Shown: positions 23,562 to 32,720, numbered from the stretch's first letter. The stretch is 46,154 nt of DNA from Chrysiogenes arsenatis DSM 11915 (GCF_000469585.1 NZ_AWNK01000010.1:18325-64478), one strand, 5' to 3'. Notes: generated by a model from the sequence alone, not told the origin. Program-made: numbers and translations.

Positions 23562-24794
23562 ATGCTATTACCATCATTGAGCTTTGCCCGTGTCGGCAGG
23601 GCGGTATCGGTGCTATTAATCGGCGCGATTCTACCGCTGTCGGTTTTCAGTGCACCATTACTGGAGCTCTCGCAGGCCGAATCCATCGCCATCGGGCGTG
23701 ATTTGCCACGACAGCAGAGTGAGCAGATCGGGCAGGGCTATCACACCGAATCACGTGCAGCGCGATTTTTCCCCGATCCACAGCTGATTGTCGGCTATGA
23801 AGATGCGGCGACCATGTATGAATATTCCATCGGCCTGCGCCAGGAAATTCCCCGCTGGAAGCGGCTTGATCTGCGGCAAGAACAGTTGGGGCACATGGCA
23901 GAAAGTGCACAGTACCGCGCAAATATTGCCACACTGGATGCTCTGCGCGAAACGCGGCTGGCGTGGTTTGACCTGTGGTATCAGTTGCGTGCCGTCGATA
24001 TTATTGAACACCATGCCACCATTCTTGGCGAGCTTTCTCAGGTCGCCCGTGAACGCTATGCCGCCGGAGGGTTGACGCAACAACAACTCATACTGCTGGA
24101 TCTTGAAGAGCGGATGCAGCGCGATCGTTTACTGGCAGCGCAGGAAAATACCGAAGTAACCCGCGCCGCGCTGGCGCGCTTGATTGGTGCTGAGGTGGCT
24201 GAGCAGAACCTTCCCGCAACACTCCCCACCCTTCCGACCCTTTTGGCACTGGAATCTTTGGAAGCACTGTTGCCGCAACATCCGGCTGTTCTTGCCATGC
24301 AATCGGGTATCAGCGTTGCCGAAAAAGAGACGGAAATTGCTGGGCAATACTACAGCAGTACAATGGTTGATTTCCTGTACGCCAGAAATAATCGCAATAC
24401 GGAAACCTTTGGCGTCATGTTGACCGTGCCGATTCCTGTGTTCGCCAGTGCGCGTCAAGGGCGGCAGGAAGCGGCCAGCCGTCACATGGTTGAAGCAGCC
24501 AGACTGGAGCGTGCCGACCTTTTGCGCAGCATGCAGAGTGATATTGCCGTACAGCATCGCCGCTTGTCACGCCTTGACGAACGTCTGCAACTCTACCGCA
24601 GTGATATCCTGCCGCAGAGCCGCCTTGCCAGCGAAGCTGCCACGGCGAGCTATCAGCACAGCACGGATGATTTTATCAATCTGATGCGCAGTACGGTGTA
24701 TGAGCTGGAAAATGAGTTGAGCGCGGTGCAACTGCAAGTGGATCGGGCAAAAACGGTGACGCGACTCCTCTACTATCAGGATGTGCAACCATGA
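23562..24794 (+). CDS. cusC: TolC-family outer membrane channel (CusC/CzcC type)
   Basis: A 410-residue outer-membrane efflux channel. An N-terminal signal (about 1-31, ending VFSA) is followed by the long helical TolC repeats (ELSQAESIAIGRDLP..., LDALRETRLAWFDLWYQ, SQVARERYAAGGLTQQQLILLDLEERMQ), with the second repeat after residue 240. It forms the trimeric exit duct for the RND pump. It lacks a lipobox Cys at the signal cleavage point, unlike E. coli CusC. The stop overlaps the adaptor start (ATGA), so the operon is translationally coupled. Confidence 0.85.
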   Translation: MLLPSLSFARVGRAVSVLLIGAILPLSVFSAPLLELSQAESIAIGRDLPRQQSEQIGQGYHTESRAARFFPDPQLIVGYEDAATMYEYSIGLRQEIPRWKRLDLRQEQLGHMAESAQYRANIATLDALRETRLAWFDLWYQLRAVDIIEHHATILGELSQVARERYAAGGLTQQQLILLDLEERMQRDRLLAAQENTEVTRAALARLIGAEVAEQNLPATLPTLPTLLALESLEALLPQHPAVLAMQSGISVAEKETEIAGQYYSSTMVDFLYARNNRNTETFGVMLTVPIPVFASARQGRQEAASRHMVEAARLERADLLRSMQSDIAVQHRRLSRLDERLQLYRSDILPQSRLASEAATASYQHSTDDFINLMRSTVYELENELSAVQLQVDRAKTVTRLLYYQDVQP

Positions 24795-26287
24795 AAAATG
24801 CCTTTTTTATTCTCATTGCCTTTTTCCTTGGTGCGGGAGCGGCGTGGTATATCGCCTCGAGTACGGTTGATCACTCCACGCACGAAAGCGTTGCCACAAG
24901 CGATCAAAGTGAACGGAAAATCCTCTATTACCGCCATCCACACAGCCCGCGCATCACGTCAGACAAACCGATGAAGGATGAAATGGGGATGGATTACATT
25001 CCGATTTATGCCGACGGGAACGACTCTGGCGGCAATGGCATTACCATCGCGCCGGAAGTAGTGCAGAACCTTGGTGTCCGTACCGCACCGGTGAGCCGCG
25101 CCACCATAACGCCGACCATAGAAGCATTTGCTACCGTCGCGTATGACGAAAAACGGCTGTCGCATGTCCATGTGCGCGCCGAAGGGTGGATAGAGCGGCT
25201 CATGGTGCGATCGCTTGGCGAACGGGTAAAACAGGGCGATCTGCTTTTTGAATGGTACTCGCCGCAGCTCGTTAATGCGCAGGAAGAATACCTGCGCGCT
25301 TTGCGGATTGGTCAGGCGGGTGTTAAACAGGCCGCGCACGAGCGGTTGCTGGCGCTCGGCATTGCGGCATCGACCATCGAGCGACTGGAAAAGCAAGGCC
25401 GTCCGTTCCAACTCTTGCCCGTTTATGCCCGTGCGAACGGCGTGGTCAGCGAAATCGCTGTGCGCGATGGGATGTACATTACCCCCGGACTTGACATTAT
25501 GACCTTCGCCGACCTTTCCAGCACGTGGGTCTACGTTGATCTTTTTGAACATCAGGCGCGCCACGTTGCTCTTGGCCAGTCAGCGTCACTCACGCTCACG
25601 AGCCTGCCGCAAACCGTGTTGCGCGGCGCAGTGGAATACCTAGCACCGGAACTTGACCCGCAAACCCGCACGATCCGCGCCCGCTTGCGCTTTGCCAACC
25701 CAGACGAAACGATGAAGCCGAATATGTACGGTCGTGCGCATATTGCCCTGCCTGCCCGCGAAAACGTTCTGCTGATCCCACGCGAAGCGCTCATTCGCAG
25801 CGGGAATGAAGAGCGTGTTGTGCTGGCGCGTGATGCCGGACGCTTTGAAGTCGCTCGCGTCACAAGTGGCGTAGAAAGCGGTCATGAAGTGGAAATTCTG
25901 TCCGGTTTGCAGGAAAGCGATACCGTGGTGGTCTCGGCACAATTCCTGATCGACTCTGAGAGTAGCCTGAACGCGGCGTTCAAACGGATGGAACCGGTGG
26001 ATACTGCTGAAGCAGAGGCCACCGACGCACCACTGCCCGTGATGGCGGTTTGGGCAGAGGGCACCTATCACGGCGCGGGACACAAAGAAGGTACTATCAA
26101 CCTTTCACATGACCCGATTGTTGAATTTGGCTGGCCAGCCATGAAGATGGATTTGCCACTGGCGCCCGGTGTAACGCTCGGTGAAGTAGCGCCCGAAACA
26201 CCAATCCGCTTTGAACTTGAGCGGCTGGACGAAATCACCTACCGCATTCTCGCCATTAAGCCGCGCAGCGGAGGGGGCACGCCATGA
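24791..26287 (+). CDS. cusB: Periplasmic adaptor CusB with heavy-metal-binding N-terminus and fused CusF domain
   Basis: A 498-residue membrane-fusion protein anchored by one N-terminal helix (about 4-22). Residues 45-75 form a degenerate heavy-metal-binding domain (YYRHPHSPRITSDKPMKDEMGMDYIPIY) carrying His and Met ligands. The hairpin and lipoyl/barrel regions follow (YSPQLVNAQEEYLRAL, YARANGVVSEIAVRDGMYI, YLAPELDPQTRTIRAR). The last 80 residues are a CusF-like module (LSHDPIVEFGWPAMKMDL) with the His, Trp and two Met that bind Cu(I)/Ag(I). The adaptor links pump and channel and hands metal to CusA. Fusion of CusF to CusB is uncommon and occurs here together with a free CusF. Confidence 0.9.
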   Translation: MKNAFFILIAFFLGAGAAWYIASSTVDHSTHESVATSDQSERKILYYRHPHSPRITSDKPMKDEMGMDYIPIYADGNDSGGNGITIAPEVVQNLGVRTAPVSRATITPTIEAFATVAYDEKRLSHVHVRAEGWIERLMVRSLGERVKQGDLLFEWYSPQLVNAQEEYLRALRIGQAGVKQAAHERLLALGIAASTIERLEKQGRPFQLLPVYARANGVVSEIAVRDGMYITPGLDIMTFADLSSTWVYVDLFEHQARHVALGQSASLTLTSLPQTVLRGAVEYLAPELDPQTRTIRARLRFANPDETMKPNMYGRAHIALPARENVLLIPREALIRSGNEERVVLARDAGRFEVARVTSGVESGHEVEILSGLQESDTVVVSAQFLIDSESSLNAAFKRMEPVDTAEAEATDAPLPVMAVWAEGTYHGAGHKEGTINLSHDPIVEFGWPAMKMDLPLAPGVTLGEVAPETPIRFELERLDEITYRILAIKPRSGGGTP

Positions 26288-29200
26288 TTGCCGCCGTCAT
26301 TCGCTGGTCGATAGGCAACCGGATTTTCGTCCTGATTGCGGCAGTGCTGCTGACGTTCTGGGGAGTGTACGCAGTAAAGAACACACCGCTGGACGCCATT
26401 CCCGACCTGTCGGACGTGCAGGTGATCATCAAAACCTCGTATCCCGGCCAAGCGCCGCAGGTGGTCGAGCAACAGGTAACGTATCCGCTCTCCAGCGCCT
26501 TGCTGGCCGTGCCTAAAGCAGTGGCCGTGCGTGGCTATTCGATGTTCGGCGATTCGTACATCTACATCATTTTTGAAGAAGGCACTGACCTCTACTGGGC
26601 GCGTTCGCGCGTGCTGGAATACCTCAGTCAAGTTTCGGGCAATCTGCCAGAAGGGGCGACGCCGTCGCTCGGACCAGATGCCACCGGCGTGGGTTGGGTC
26701 TATCAATACGCTTTGGTTGACCGCACTGGTCGGCACGATCTGGGTGAACTACGCGCCTTGCAGGACTGGTTTTTGAAGTACGAACTGCAAACCGTGGCCG
26801 GCGTTTCCGAAGTAGCCACGGTCGGCGGCATGGTGCGGCAGTACCAAATTGTCGTCGCACCGGAAAAACTGCGCGCCTATGGCATCACCACCGATATGAT
26901 CAGCAGCGCCGTCAGCCGTGCCAATCAGGAAGTGGGCGGATCGTCGATTGAAATGGCCGAAGCGGAGTATATGATTCGCGCCAAAGGGTACATTCAGAGT
27001 GCGGATGAACTGCGCCATATTCCGCTGACACTTGGCGCCAACGGTGTGCCAGTGTTGCTGGGTGATGTCGCGGAAATCACTATGGGGCCGCAACTGCGGC
27101 GCGGCATTGCCGAGATGGACGGCGAAGGTGAAGTGGTTGGCGGCATTATCGTGATGCGCTCCGGCGAAAATGCCTTGGAAGTCATCAAGCAGGTGAAGCA
27201 AAAACTCGACGAACTGCGCCCCGGCCTCCCCGCTGGAGTGGAAGTGGTTACCACCTACGACCGCTCCGGCGTTATCGAACGCGCGGTGGAAAACCTGCAA
27301 AATACCGTTATCAAAGAATTGCTCGTCGTCGTAGCGGTGTGTGCGCTGTTTTTGCTGCATATTCGCTCTTCGCTAGTAATTGCGATTTGTCTTCCATTGG
27401 GTGTTTTGGTGTCATTTATCATTATGCACTGGCAAGGTATCAATGCGAACATTATGTCGCTCGGCGGTATTGCACTGGCGATTGGTGCCATGGTCGATGC
27501 GTCGATTGTGATGGTGGAAAATGTGCATAAACATCTGGAAAAAGAGGAGATTACGCCGCAGAATCGCTGGCGGATTATTACCGACGCGTCGCTCGAAGTC
27601 GGGCCGCCACTCTTTTTCGCACTGCTGATTATCACCGTCAGTTTCCTGCCCGTATTTACGCTGGAAGCTCAGGAAGGGCGGATGTTCGCACCGCTGGCCT
27701 ACACCAAAACCTATGCCATGGCAGCCGCCGCCGGGCTGGCCGTCACGCTGGTGCCGGTGCTGATGGGGTATTTTATCCGTGGCAAGATCATTCCGGAACA
27801 GAAGAATCCGCTGAATCGCGGACTGGTGGGGTTGTATCGTCCACTGGTCAATCTGGTACTCCGTTTTCCAAAAACCGTCATTGCGCTGGCGCTGATTTCG
27901 TGCCTCAGCGTGTGGTATCCGGTCAGTAAAATCGGCTCTGAATTTATGCCCGAACTCGACGAAGGGGATCTACTCTACATGCCGACGACGTTGCCGGGAA
28001 TTTCGCCGAGTAAAGTGGCGGAACTGCTCATGCAAACGGATCGGCTGATTTTAACCATTCCCGAAGTAGAGCGGGTGTTCGGCAAAGCTGGGCGTGCTGA
28101 AACGGCGACCGATCCGGCACCACTCACGATGCTGGAAACTACCATTAAGCTCAAGCCGCGCGAGGAATGGCGCGAAGGGATGACAACGCGCAAAATCATC
28201 GAAGAATTGGATGCCATCGTCAAGCTCCCCGGCGTTACCAACGCATGGGTAATGCCGATCAAAACCCGTATTGATATGCTGGCCACTGGGATTCGTACTC
28301 CGGTCGGTATCAAAGTTGCGGGGCCAGATTTGGCAGTGATTGAAACCATTGGCACCGAAATCGAACAGGCGATCAAAAACTTGCCCGGAACCGCGTCCGT
28401 CTATTCTGAACGGGTGACGGGTGGCCGCTATATTGATGTCGATATCGACCGCGTGGCGGCCGCACGCTACGGCTTGAACATTGCCGATGTGCAAGAAGTG
28501 GTACGCAGCGCCATTGGCGGAATGAATGTCGGCCAAACTATCGAAGGGCTGGAGCGTTACCCGATCAACCTGCGCTATCCGCGCGATGAACGCGATTCGC
28601 TGCAATCACTGCGCCAGCTTCCGGTAGCAACGCCCAGCGGTGTGTGGGTGGCGCTGGAGCAAGTGGCGAAGGTCGATATTGTCGATGGGCCGCCAATGAT
28701 TCGCAGTGAAAACGCGCGACTGAGCGGATGGACGTATGTCGACATTCAGGGGCGCGATCTGGGCGGCTATGTGCGTGAAGCGCGCGACACCGTACAGCGT
28801 TACGTAACGCTGCCGCCGGGCTATTCCATCAGTTGGTCGGGGCAGTATGAATATCTGGAGCGCGCCACCGAACGGCTGAAAATGGTGATTCCGCTGACAT
28901 TGGCGACCATCTTTTTGCTGCTCTATCTGAGCTTCCGCCGTATCGGCGAAACACTGTTGATCATGCTGACGCTACCGCTGTCGCTGGTCGGCGGCTTCTG
29001 GTATCTGCACTGGCTGGGATACAACCTCTCTGTCGCGGCTGGCGTTGGTTTTATTGCCCTCGCGGGGGTGGCGGCAGAAACGGGCATCATCATGCTGGTA
29101 TATCTCGACCAAGCGTATCAAAAACGACTTGATGCCGCGCAGCGCGAAGCGCGATCCGTATCACTGGCGGAATTGCGCGCAGCACTGGTTGAAGGGGCGC

Positions 29201-29409
29201 TGCTGCGGGTGCGTCCGAAAATTATGACCGTTGGCACCGTAATTGTCGGCCTGCTGCCGATTATGTTTAGCGAAGGCACCGGCGCAGAAGTAATGCGCCG
29301 CATCGCCGCACCGATGCTGGGTGGCATGGTAAGTGCCACTATTTTAACCCTTGTCATCATTCCGGCGATCTATTTCGTCTGGAAACAATACACTTTGAAG
29401 GAGCATTAA
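26284..29409 (+). CDS. cusA: Heavy-metal RND efflux pump, CusA type
   Basis: A 1041-residue inner-membrane pump with twelve predicted helices. The proton-relay segment NIMSLGGIALAIGAMVDASIVMVENVHKH lies in the fourth helix. The three-Met metal site that defines Cu(I)/Ag(I) pumps appears conserved as Met in LLYMP, LTMLETT (50 residues later) and RIDMLATG. The neighbouring FMPELDEGDLLYMPTTLPGIS and PIKTRID segments also match CusA. It exports monovalent copper or silver by proton antiport. Its ATG overlaps the cusB stop. Confidence 0.95.
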   Translation: MIAAVIRWSIGNRIFVLIAAVLLTFWGVYAVKNTPLDAIPDLSDVQVIIKTSYPGQAPQVVEQQVTYPLSSALLAVPKAVAVRGYSMFGDSYIYIIFEEGTDLYWARSRVLEYLSQVSGNLPEGATPSLGPDATGVGWVYQYALVDRTGRHDLGELRALQDWFLKYELQTVAGVSEVATVGGMVRQYQIVVAPEKLRAYGITTDMISSAVSRANQEVGGSSIEMAEAEYMIRAKGYIQSADELRHIPLTLGANGVPVLLGDVAEITMGPQLRRGIAEMDGEGEVVGGIIVMRSGENALEVIKQVKQKLDELRPGLPAGVEVVTTYDRSGVIERAVENLQNTVIKELLVVVAVCALFLLHIRSSLVIAICLPLGVLVSFIIMHWQGINANIMSLGGIALAIGAMVDASIVMVENVHKHLEKEEITPQNRWRIITDASLEVGPPLFFALLIITVSFLPVFTLEAQEGRMFAPLAYTKTYAMAAAAGLAVTLVPVLMGYFIRGKIIPEQKNPLNRGLVGLYRPLVNLVLRFPKTVIALALISCLSVWYPVSKIGSEFMPELDEGDLLYMPTTLPGISPSKVAELLMQTDRLILTIPEVERVFGKAGRAETATDPAPLTMLETTIKLKPREEWREGMTTRKIIEELDAIVKLPGVTNAWVMPIKTRIDMLATGIRTPVGIKVAGPDLAVIETIGTEIEQAIKNLPGTASVYSERVTGGRYIDVDIDRVAAARYGLNIADVQEVVRSAIGGMNVGQTIEGLERYPINLRYPRDERDSLQSLRQLPVATPSGVWVALEQVAKVDIVDGPPMIRSENARLSGWTYVDIQGRDLGGYVREARDTVQRYVTLPPGYSISWSGQYEYLERATERLKMVIPLTLATIFLLLYLSFRRIGETLLIMLTLPLSLVGGFWYLHWLGYNLSVAAGVGFIALAGVAAETGIIMLVYLDQAYQKRLDAAQREARSVSLAELRAALVEGALLRVRPKIMTVGTVIVGLLPIMFSEGTGAEVMRRIAAPMLGGMVSATILTLVIIPAIYFVWKQYTLKEH

Positions 29410-29412
29410 ATC

Positions 29413-29799
29413 ATGAAGAAAATCGTTACTACTACACTCGTTGTCGCTACACTTGCTTTTGGAACCACTTTTGCGCTGGCATCCAGCCACGGCAATTCGC
29501 ATGGAAGCACGCACGGAAATTCGCACGGCAGTTCGCATGGGACATCGCATGGAGCGACGCAAAAAGCGGACAAAAAAGCCAGCGTGCAAGCCGAAATTTT
29601 AGGCATTGCGGCTGATGGAAAAAGTGTGGACGTTGATCATGCGCCCATCCGTGAATTCGGCTGGCCAGCTATGCAGATGAGCCTCGAGTTGCAGAATGCC
29701 AACGTTGCCAAAGACATTGCCGTTGGCGATAAGGTGATGCTAGAAATCAAACAGAAATCAGCAACGGAATACGTGATTACAAAAATCACCAAACAGTAA
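29413..29799 (+). CDS. cusF: Periplasmic Cu(I)/Ag(I)-binding chaperone CusF
   Basis: A 128-residue exported protein. A signal sequence (about 1-24) precedes a SHG-type His-rich repeat (residues 25-48) and a CusF domain. The metal site DHAPIREFGWPAMQMSL has the expected His, capping Trp and two Met, as in CusF where the Trp shields Cu(I) from water. It ferries Cu(I)/Ag(I) to the Cus complex. The His-rich tract is an added feature not present in the E. coli protein and may buffer more metal. It starts three bases after cusA. Confidence 0.93.
   Translation: MKKIVTTTLVVATLAFGTTFALASSHGNSHGSTHGNSHGSSHGTSHGATQKADKKASVQAEILGIAADGKSVDVDHAPIREFGWPAMQMSLELQNANVAKDIAVGDKVMLEIKQKSATEYVITKITKQ
29485..29556 (+). 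repeat. 12-bp tandem repeat encoding six S/T-H-G-x units in cusF
   Basis: Six imperfect copies of a 12-base unit code for Ser/Thr-His-Gly-X. Third-codon positions differ between copies, so the repeat is old or kept at protein level rather than newly expanded. Confidence 0.85.
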
Positions 29800-29811
29800 A
29801 ACCGAAGCAAA

Positions 29812-29842
29812 GATTCCCCCTGCTATATTGGCGGGGGGAATC
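29812..29842. terminator. Hairpin after cusF
   Basis: GATTCCCCC (29812-29820) pairs with GGGGGGAATC (29833-29842) across a 12-base loop. There is no T-run, so it is either a weak terminator or an mRNA 3' end stabiliser. Confidence 0.5.
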
Positions 29843-29884
29843 TGATTGCAATGCTTGTTCGAGAGCAATTGACACGAATTTGAT

Positions 29885-30133
29885 ATGGCATTGCTGGCTA
29901 TTGTGATGTTTTTTGTATTTATGATTCTACCGCCACTCGCGGTCGTCTATCTCTTCCAATTTAAACGCCGAGGACGCAGAAACCCGCTAACATCGCAAAT
30001 GTTGCGTGCACCGGGAGAATCTATATCGCAACGCATCAAGGAGTTGAACGAAAAAATCGACTCAGACCTAATAAGTTTATATGTTTGTTGCGATTTGCGA
30101 CGAGCACGGAGTATGCCTAGCGTGAGAGGCTAG
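29885..30133 (+). pseudogene. Short N-terminal membrane fragment, probably truncated gene
   Basis: The 82-residue frame starts with a transmembrane helix (LLAIVMFFVFMILPPLAVVYLF) and then a basic stretch with NPLTSQMLRAPGESISQRIKELNEKID. From memory this resembles the head of longer membrane proteins with a NERD-like nuclease-related domain. After about residue 65 the sequence loses protein character, so the gene looks cut off. No ribosome site is seen before the ATG. It may instead be an expressed small membrane protein. Confidence 0.4.
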
Positions 30134-30135
30134 GC
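30115..30135. repeat. Hairpin downstream of the truncated gene
   Basis: A perfect inverted repeat, GCCTAGC (30115-30121) and GCTAGGC (30129-30135), around a 7-base loop. No T-run follows. It lies between the plus-strand fragment and the convergent minus-strand gene. Confidence 0.5.
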
Positions 30136-30147
30136 GTGCCATTAGCG

Positions 30148-30699
30148 TTACGCCCGCAAGCTGCCACCGGAGAGTCCAAAAAAAGAACTGATACTGCCAT
30201 CAATGCCAATTTTCATATAAACTGGAGCCTTTCCCTCGGCAATGCGTCTTTCAACCAGTGCCTCTTGTTCTTTCGGCCGGTTTTCTAGTCGAGCATATTC
30301 TTTGCTGAATGCTTCGTGCGTTTCTCCAAGATGTACCAGCATTTGATGCGAAGAGAGTTTTCGAAACTGATTGCTCAGCTCGGTCTCTTTGTCAAAAGCC
30401 TTTTCTATTCTTGATTTATCAGGATGCTCTCCGGCGACACGGACATTGCCTGCCATATCGGTGCGCAGTACTGGTTCGGGTGGAATTTTCACCCCAATGT
30501 CCCGAAATATTTGCATAATTTTACCCGAAAAATCTTCCATCTCAGCTGCAAGCGACTCGCGTGTGGGAAGTTCCAGCTTTGGCAGCGCCAACAGATCGCT
30601 ACTAAAGGGGATATCTTTCTTTTCTGTCGCTTCTTTTTTTGCGGTACTGCTGGCGACAGAGGATGTCTGAGTCAAGAAAGAGGTGTTGGTAATCTGCAT
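30148..30699 (-). CDS. Hypothetical protein, second of a sigma-54-controlled pair
   Basis: A 183-residue protein of unknown family. The first 35 residues are Ser/Thr/Lys-rich and probably disordered (TNTSFLTQTSSVASSTAKKE). A helical core follows (SLAAEMEDFSGKIMQIFRDIGVKIPPEP, IEKAFDKETELSNQFRKLSSHQ), and the end reads YMKIGIDGSISSFFGLSGG. No signal peptide is visible. The disordered N-terminus would suit a type III export substrate, but that is inference. GGAGG precedes the ATG. It lies 79 bp after the upstream gene of the pair, with a hairpin between. Confidence 0.75.
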   Translation of the reverse strand: MQITNTSFLTQTSSVASSTAKKEATEKKDIPFSSDLLALPKLELPTRESLAAEMEDFSGKIMQIFRDIGVKIPPEPVLRTDMAGNVRVAGEHPDKSRIEKAFDKETELSNQFRKLSSHQMLVHLGETHEAFSKEYARLENRPKEQEALVERRIAEGKAPVYMKIGIDGSISSFFGLSGGSLRA

Positions 30700-30721
30700 G
30701 GTTTCCTCCTGTTGCAGTCAT

Positions 30722-30752
30722 TAGGGTGGATACGCTTCACTTATCCACCCTA
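30722..30752. repeat. Intercistronic hairpin in the sigma-54 pair
   Basis: A perfect 11 bp stem, TAGGGTGGATA (30722-30732) and TATCCACCCTA (30742-30752), with a 9-base loop. No T-run follows on either strand, so it may adjust the mRNA stability or relative expression of the two genes. Confidence 0.6.
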
Positions 30753-30778
30753 CATTTTGCCATTTCACTACCCTACTT

Positions 30779-31294
30779 CTACGTTATTTCTTTTCCGTGT
30801 TTCGCTAGCCAGCGCGAATAGCTGTCTGCGCTCCCGGCAATCGCGTACGTGCGCTGTGAGCTCGAGAAGTCAAAGTGCACTTCCGGCTCCTTTGCCGCTC
30901 CAACAACACGTTTTTCCGCGGTTGACCCAAGCAACTGTTCCAGTAATTGGGCTCGCTGATCGGCCAGCTCTTTGCCACGCAGATTTCCATCTTTGGCAAT
31001 AATTGATGAATAATCTCGGTCGTTTGTGGAGCTGTAAAGAAAGCCACCTTTCGAAACAGCAGCAATTTTTTCGCCATTTTGCCAAAATTCAATGTACGGT
31101 TCCGCTGCTTCAAGTTGCTCTTGAGTTGGCTTGGGGGGTTCCGGTGCTATCTTGGGTGGAGAGGATAAGGCAACTTTTTGCAGCCCGTCAGTTGGAAGTA
31201 ATGTGGCATTGCCAGCAATTTGTTGTGCGGTTGACCGGATTTTTACGGCGGCAGGGGCATGGTTCATCGTGGTGGGCAGAGATGATGAAATCAT
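30779..31294 (-). CDS. Hypothetical protein, first of a sigma-54-controlled pair
   Basis: A 171-residue protein of unknown family. An N-terminal region rich in Ser, Thr, Pro and Ala runs to about residue 70. It is followed by a more structured part (YIEFWQNGEKIAAVSKGGFLYSS, GNLRGKELADQRAQLLEQLLG, VHFDFSSSQRTYAIAGSADSYSRWLAKHGKE). No signal peptide or membrane helix. The ATG at 31294 follows GAGGAGG. A strong sigma-54-like promoter ends 29 bp upstream, which ties this gene to an RpoN regulon, most simply the flagellar one. Confidence 0.8.
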   Translation of the reverse strand: MISSSLPTTMNHAPAAVKIRSTAQQIAGNATLLPTDGLQKVALSSPPKIAPEPPKPTQEQLEAAEPYIEFWQNGEKIAAVSKGGFLYSSTNDRDYSSIIAKDGNLRGKELADQRAQLLEQLLGSTAEKRVVGAAKEPEVHFDFSSSQRTYAIAGSADSYSRWLAKHGKEIT

Positions 31295-31322
31295 AGTTTC
31301 CTCCTCTAATAGGCAAAATATT

Positions 31323-31338
31323 AGCAAATAGCATGCCA
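31323..31338 (-). promoter_or_regulatory. Sigma-54 (RpoN) promoter of the hypothetical pair
   Basis: The minus strand reads TGGCATG-CTAT-TTGCT, with GG and GC exactly ten bases apart, an almost perfect -24/-12 element. The predicted transcript would start near 31312 and run into the gene at 31294. Confidence 0.8.
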
Positions 31339-31406
31339 AAAAATTTTGCTCTGACTTGGTGTTGAGCAGGGATTTTTCCTGACGCAGGTGCTAGGTTGTC
31401 ACGTCC

Positions 31407-31427
31407 TTTATGCAATGTTGGCATAAA
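31407..31427. promoter_or_regulatory. Dyad upstream of msrAB
   Basis: TTTATGC (31407-31413) and GCATAAA (31421-31427) form a perfect inverted repeat with a 7-base spacer, about 85 bp before the msrAB start. It could be an operator, but no regulator is adjacent. Confidence 0.35.
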
Positions 31428-31511
31428 AAGGAAGTATTGCCAAAATCACCTAGCTCCATACGTTCTACAGCGGAGCTCCACATCTGCTGGAAAGGGAATG
31501 AGGTGAGAGTT

Positions 31512-32681
31512 ATGAAACGTTATCTGTTACTGCTGTCCTCAGCAGCTATCATCGTGCTGGCGGGGTTGCCCCTAAACGCTTTCAGTAAAATGGACACGAA
31601 ATTCGCCCCCAACGACCCCAATCTGACAATGGCTACCTTCGCTGGTGGGTGTTTCTGGTGTGTGGAAGATGCCTTTGAAAAAGTCCCTGGTGTGATAGAG
31701 GCTGTATCTGGTTATAGCGGCGGCGACGAGATAAATCCGACCTATCAACAGGTTGCCGGCGGGCTGACTGGCCACACCGAAGCGGTGCAGGTGTATTACG
31801 ACCAAGCGGTGATCACCTACGAAGGGCTGCTGCAAGCACTGTGGCGGACGGCCAATCCAACAGATGCCACAGGCCAGTATGTGGATCGTGGCAAGCAATA
31901 TCGCCCAGCGATTTTTTATCACAACGAAGCGCAGAAGCACGCGGCCGAAATTTCGGTCATGGCACTGGAAAAGTCCGGCCGGTACGACGCTCCAATAGTG
32001 ATTGAGATCGTCCCTTTCAAAGCTTTTTACAAGGCCGAAGAATACCATCAGGATTACTCCGCCAAAAATCCGCTGCGCTACAAGTTCTACACCTTTAACT
32101 CGGGACGCTACCAGTTCATTGAAAAGGTTTGGGGAAAAGATCAGGCCGTAGATTACTCCCAATACCGTCCCAAAAACGGCGCTGGCGCTGAGCAAGCGGA
32201 GCGTGACCAGCAGCCAATCCAGATGGCGGGATTCAACGCTGCGACCTTTGAAAAACCAAGCGACAGGGTACTCAAAGATCGACTGACAAAAGAACAGTAC
32301 CACGTCACCCAGCAAGAGGGTACGGAGCCCCCCTTCAAAAACGAATATAATAATGAAAAGCGGCCAGGGATCTATGTGGATGTGGTATCCGGCGAACCGC
32401 TATTCTCATCCCGCGACAAATATGACTCCGGTACTGGCTGGCCCAGCTTTACCAAACCGATCAGCCCGGAGTGGTTGGCAGAAAAAGAGGATAGAACCTT
32501 TTTTTCGGTTCGCACTGAAATTCGCAGCCGCTACGCCGACTCCCATTTAGGACACGTATTCAACGATGGTCCGGCTCCAACCGGCCTGCGTTATTGCATG
32601 AACTCCGCAGCGCTGAAGTTCATCCCCATCGAGGAGATGGATGCACAGGGCTACGGCGCACTGATCAGGGAAGTGAAGTGA
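31512..32681 (+). CDS. msrAB: Exported peptide-methionine sulfoxide reductase MsrA-MsrB fusion
   Basis: A 389-residue bifunctional repair enzyme. After a signal sequence (about 1-25) comes MsrA with its catalytic Cys47 in GGCFWC, which reduces S-methionine sulfoxide. Then MsrB (about 250-375) has [10 protein letters not shown] and catalytic Cys362 in [11 protein letters not shown], acting on the R-form. The zinc-binding CxxC pairs seen in many MsrB proteins are absent. Export implies a role in repairing oxidised periplasmic proteins, needing electrons from an envelope thioredoxin-like carrier; none is in the window. The start ATG 31512 has GAGGTGAGAG upstream; the longer in-frame reading lacks a ribosome site. 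Confidence 0.95.
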   Translation: MKRYLLLLSSAAIIVLAGLPLNAFSKMDTKFAPNDPNLTMATFAGGCFWCVEDAFEKVPGVIEAVSGYSGGDEINPTYQQVAGGLTGHTEAVQVYYDQAVITYEGLLQALWRTANPTDATGQYVDRGKQYRPAIFYHNEAQKHAAEISVMALEKSGRYDAPIVIEIVPFKAFYKAEEYHQDYSAKNPLRYKFYTFNSGRYQFIEKVWGKDQAVDYSQYRPKNGAGAEQAERDQQPIQMAGFNAATFEKPSDRVLKDRLTKEQYHVTQQEGTEPPFKNEYNNEKRPGIYVDVVSGEPLFSSRDKYDSGTGWPSFTKPISPEWLAEKEDRTFFSVRTEIRSRYADSHLGHVFNDGPAPTGLRYCMNSAALKFIPIEEMDAQGYGALIREVK

Positions 32682-32720
32682 ACAGATGGGATATCCGGTT
32701 GATGTGCTACGGCGACGGAA

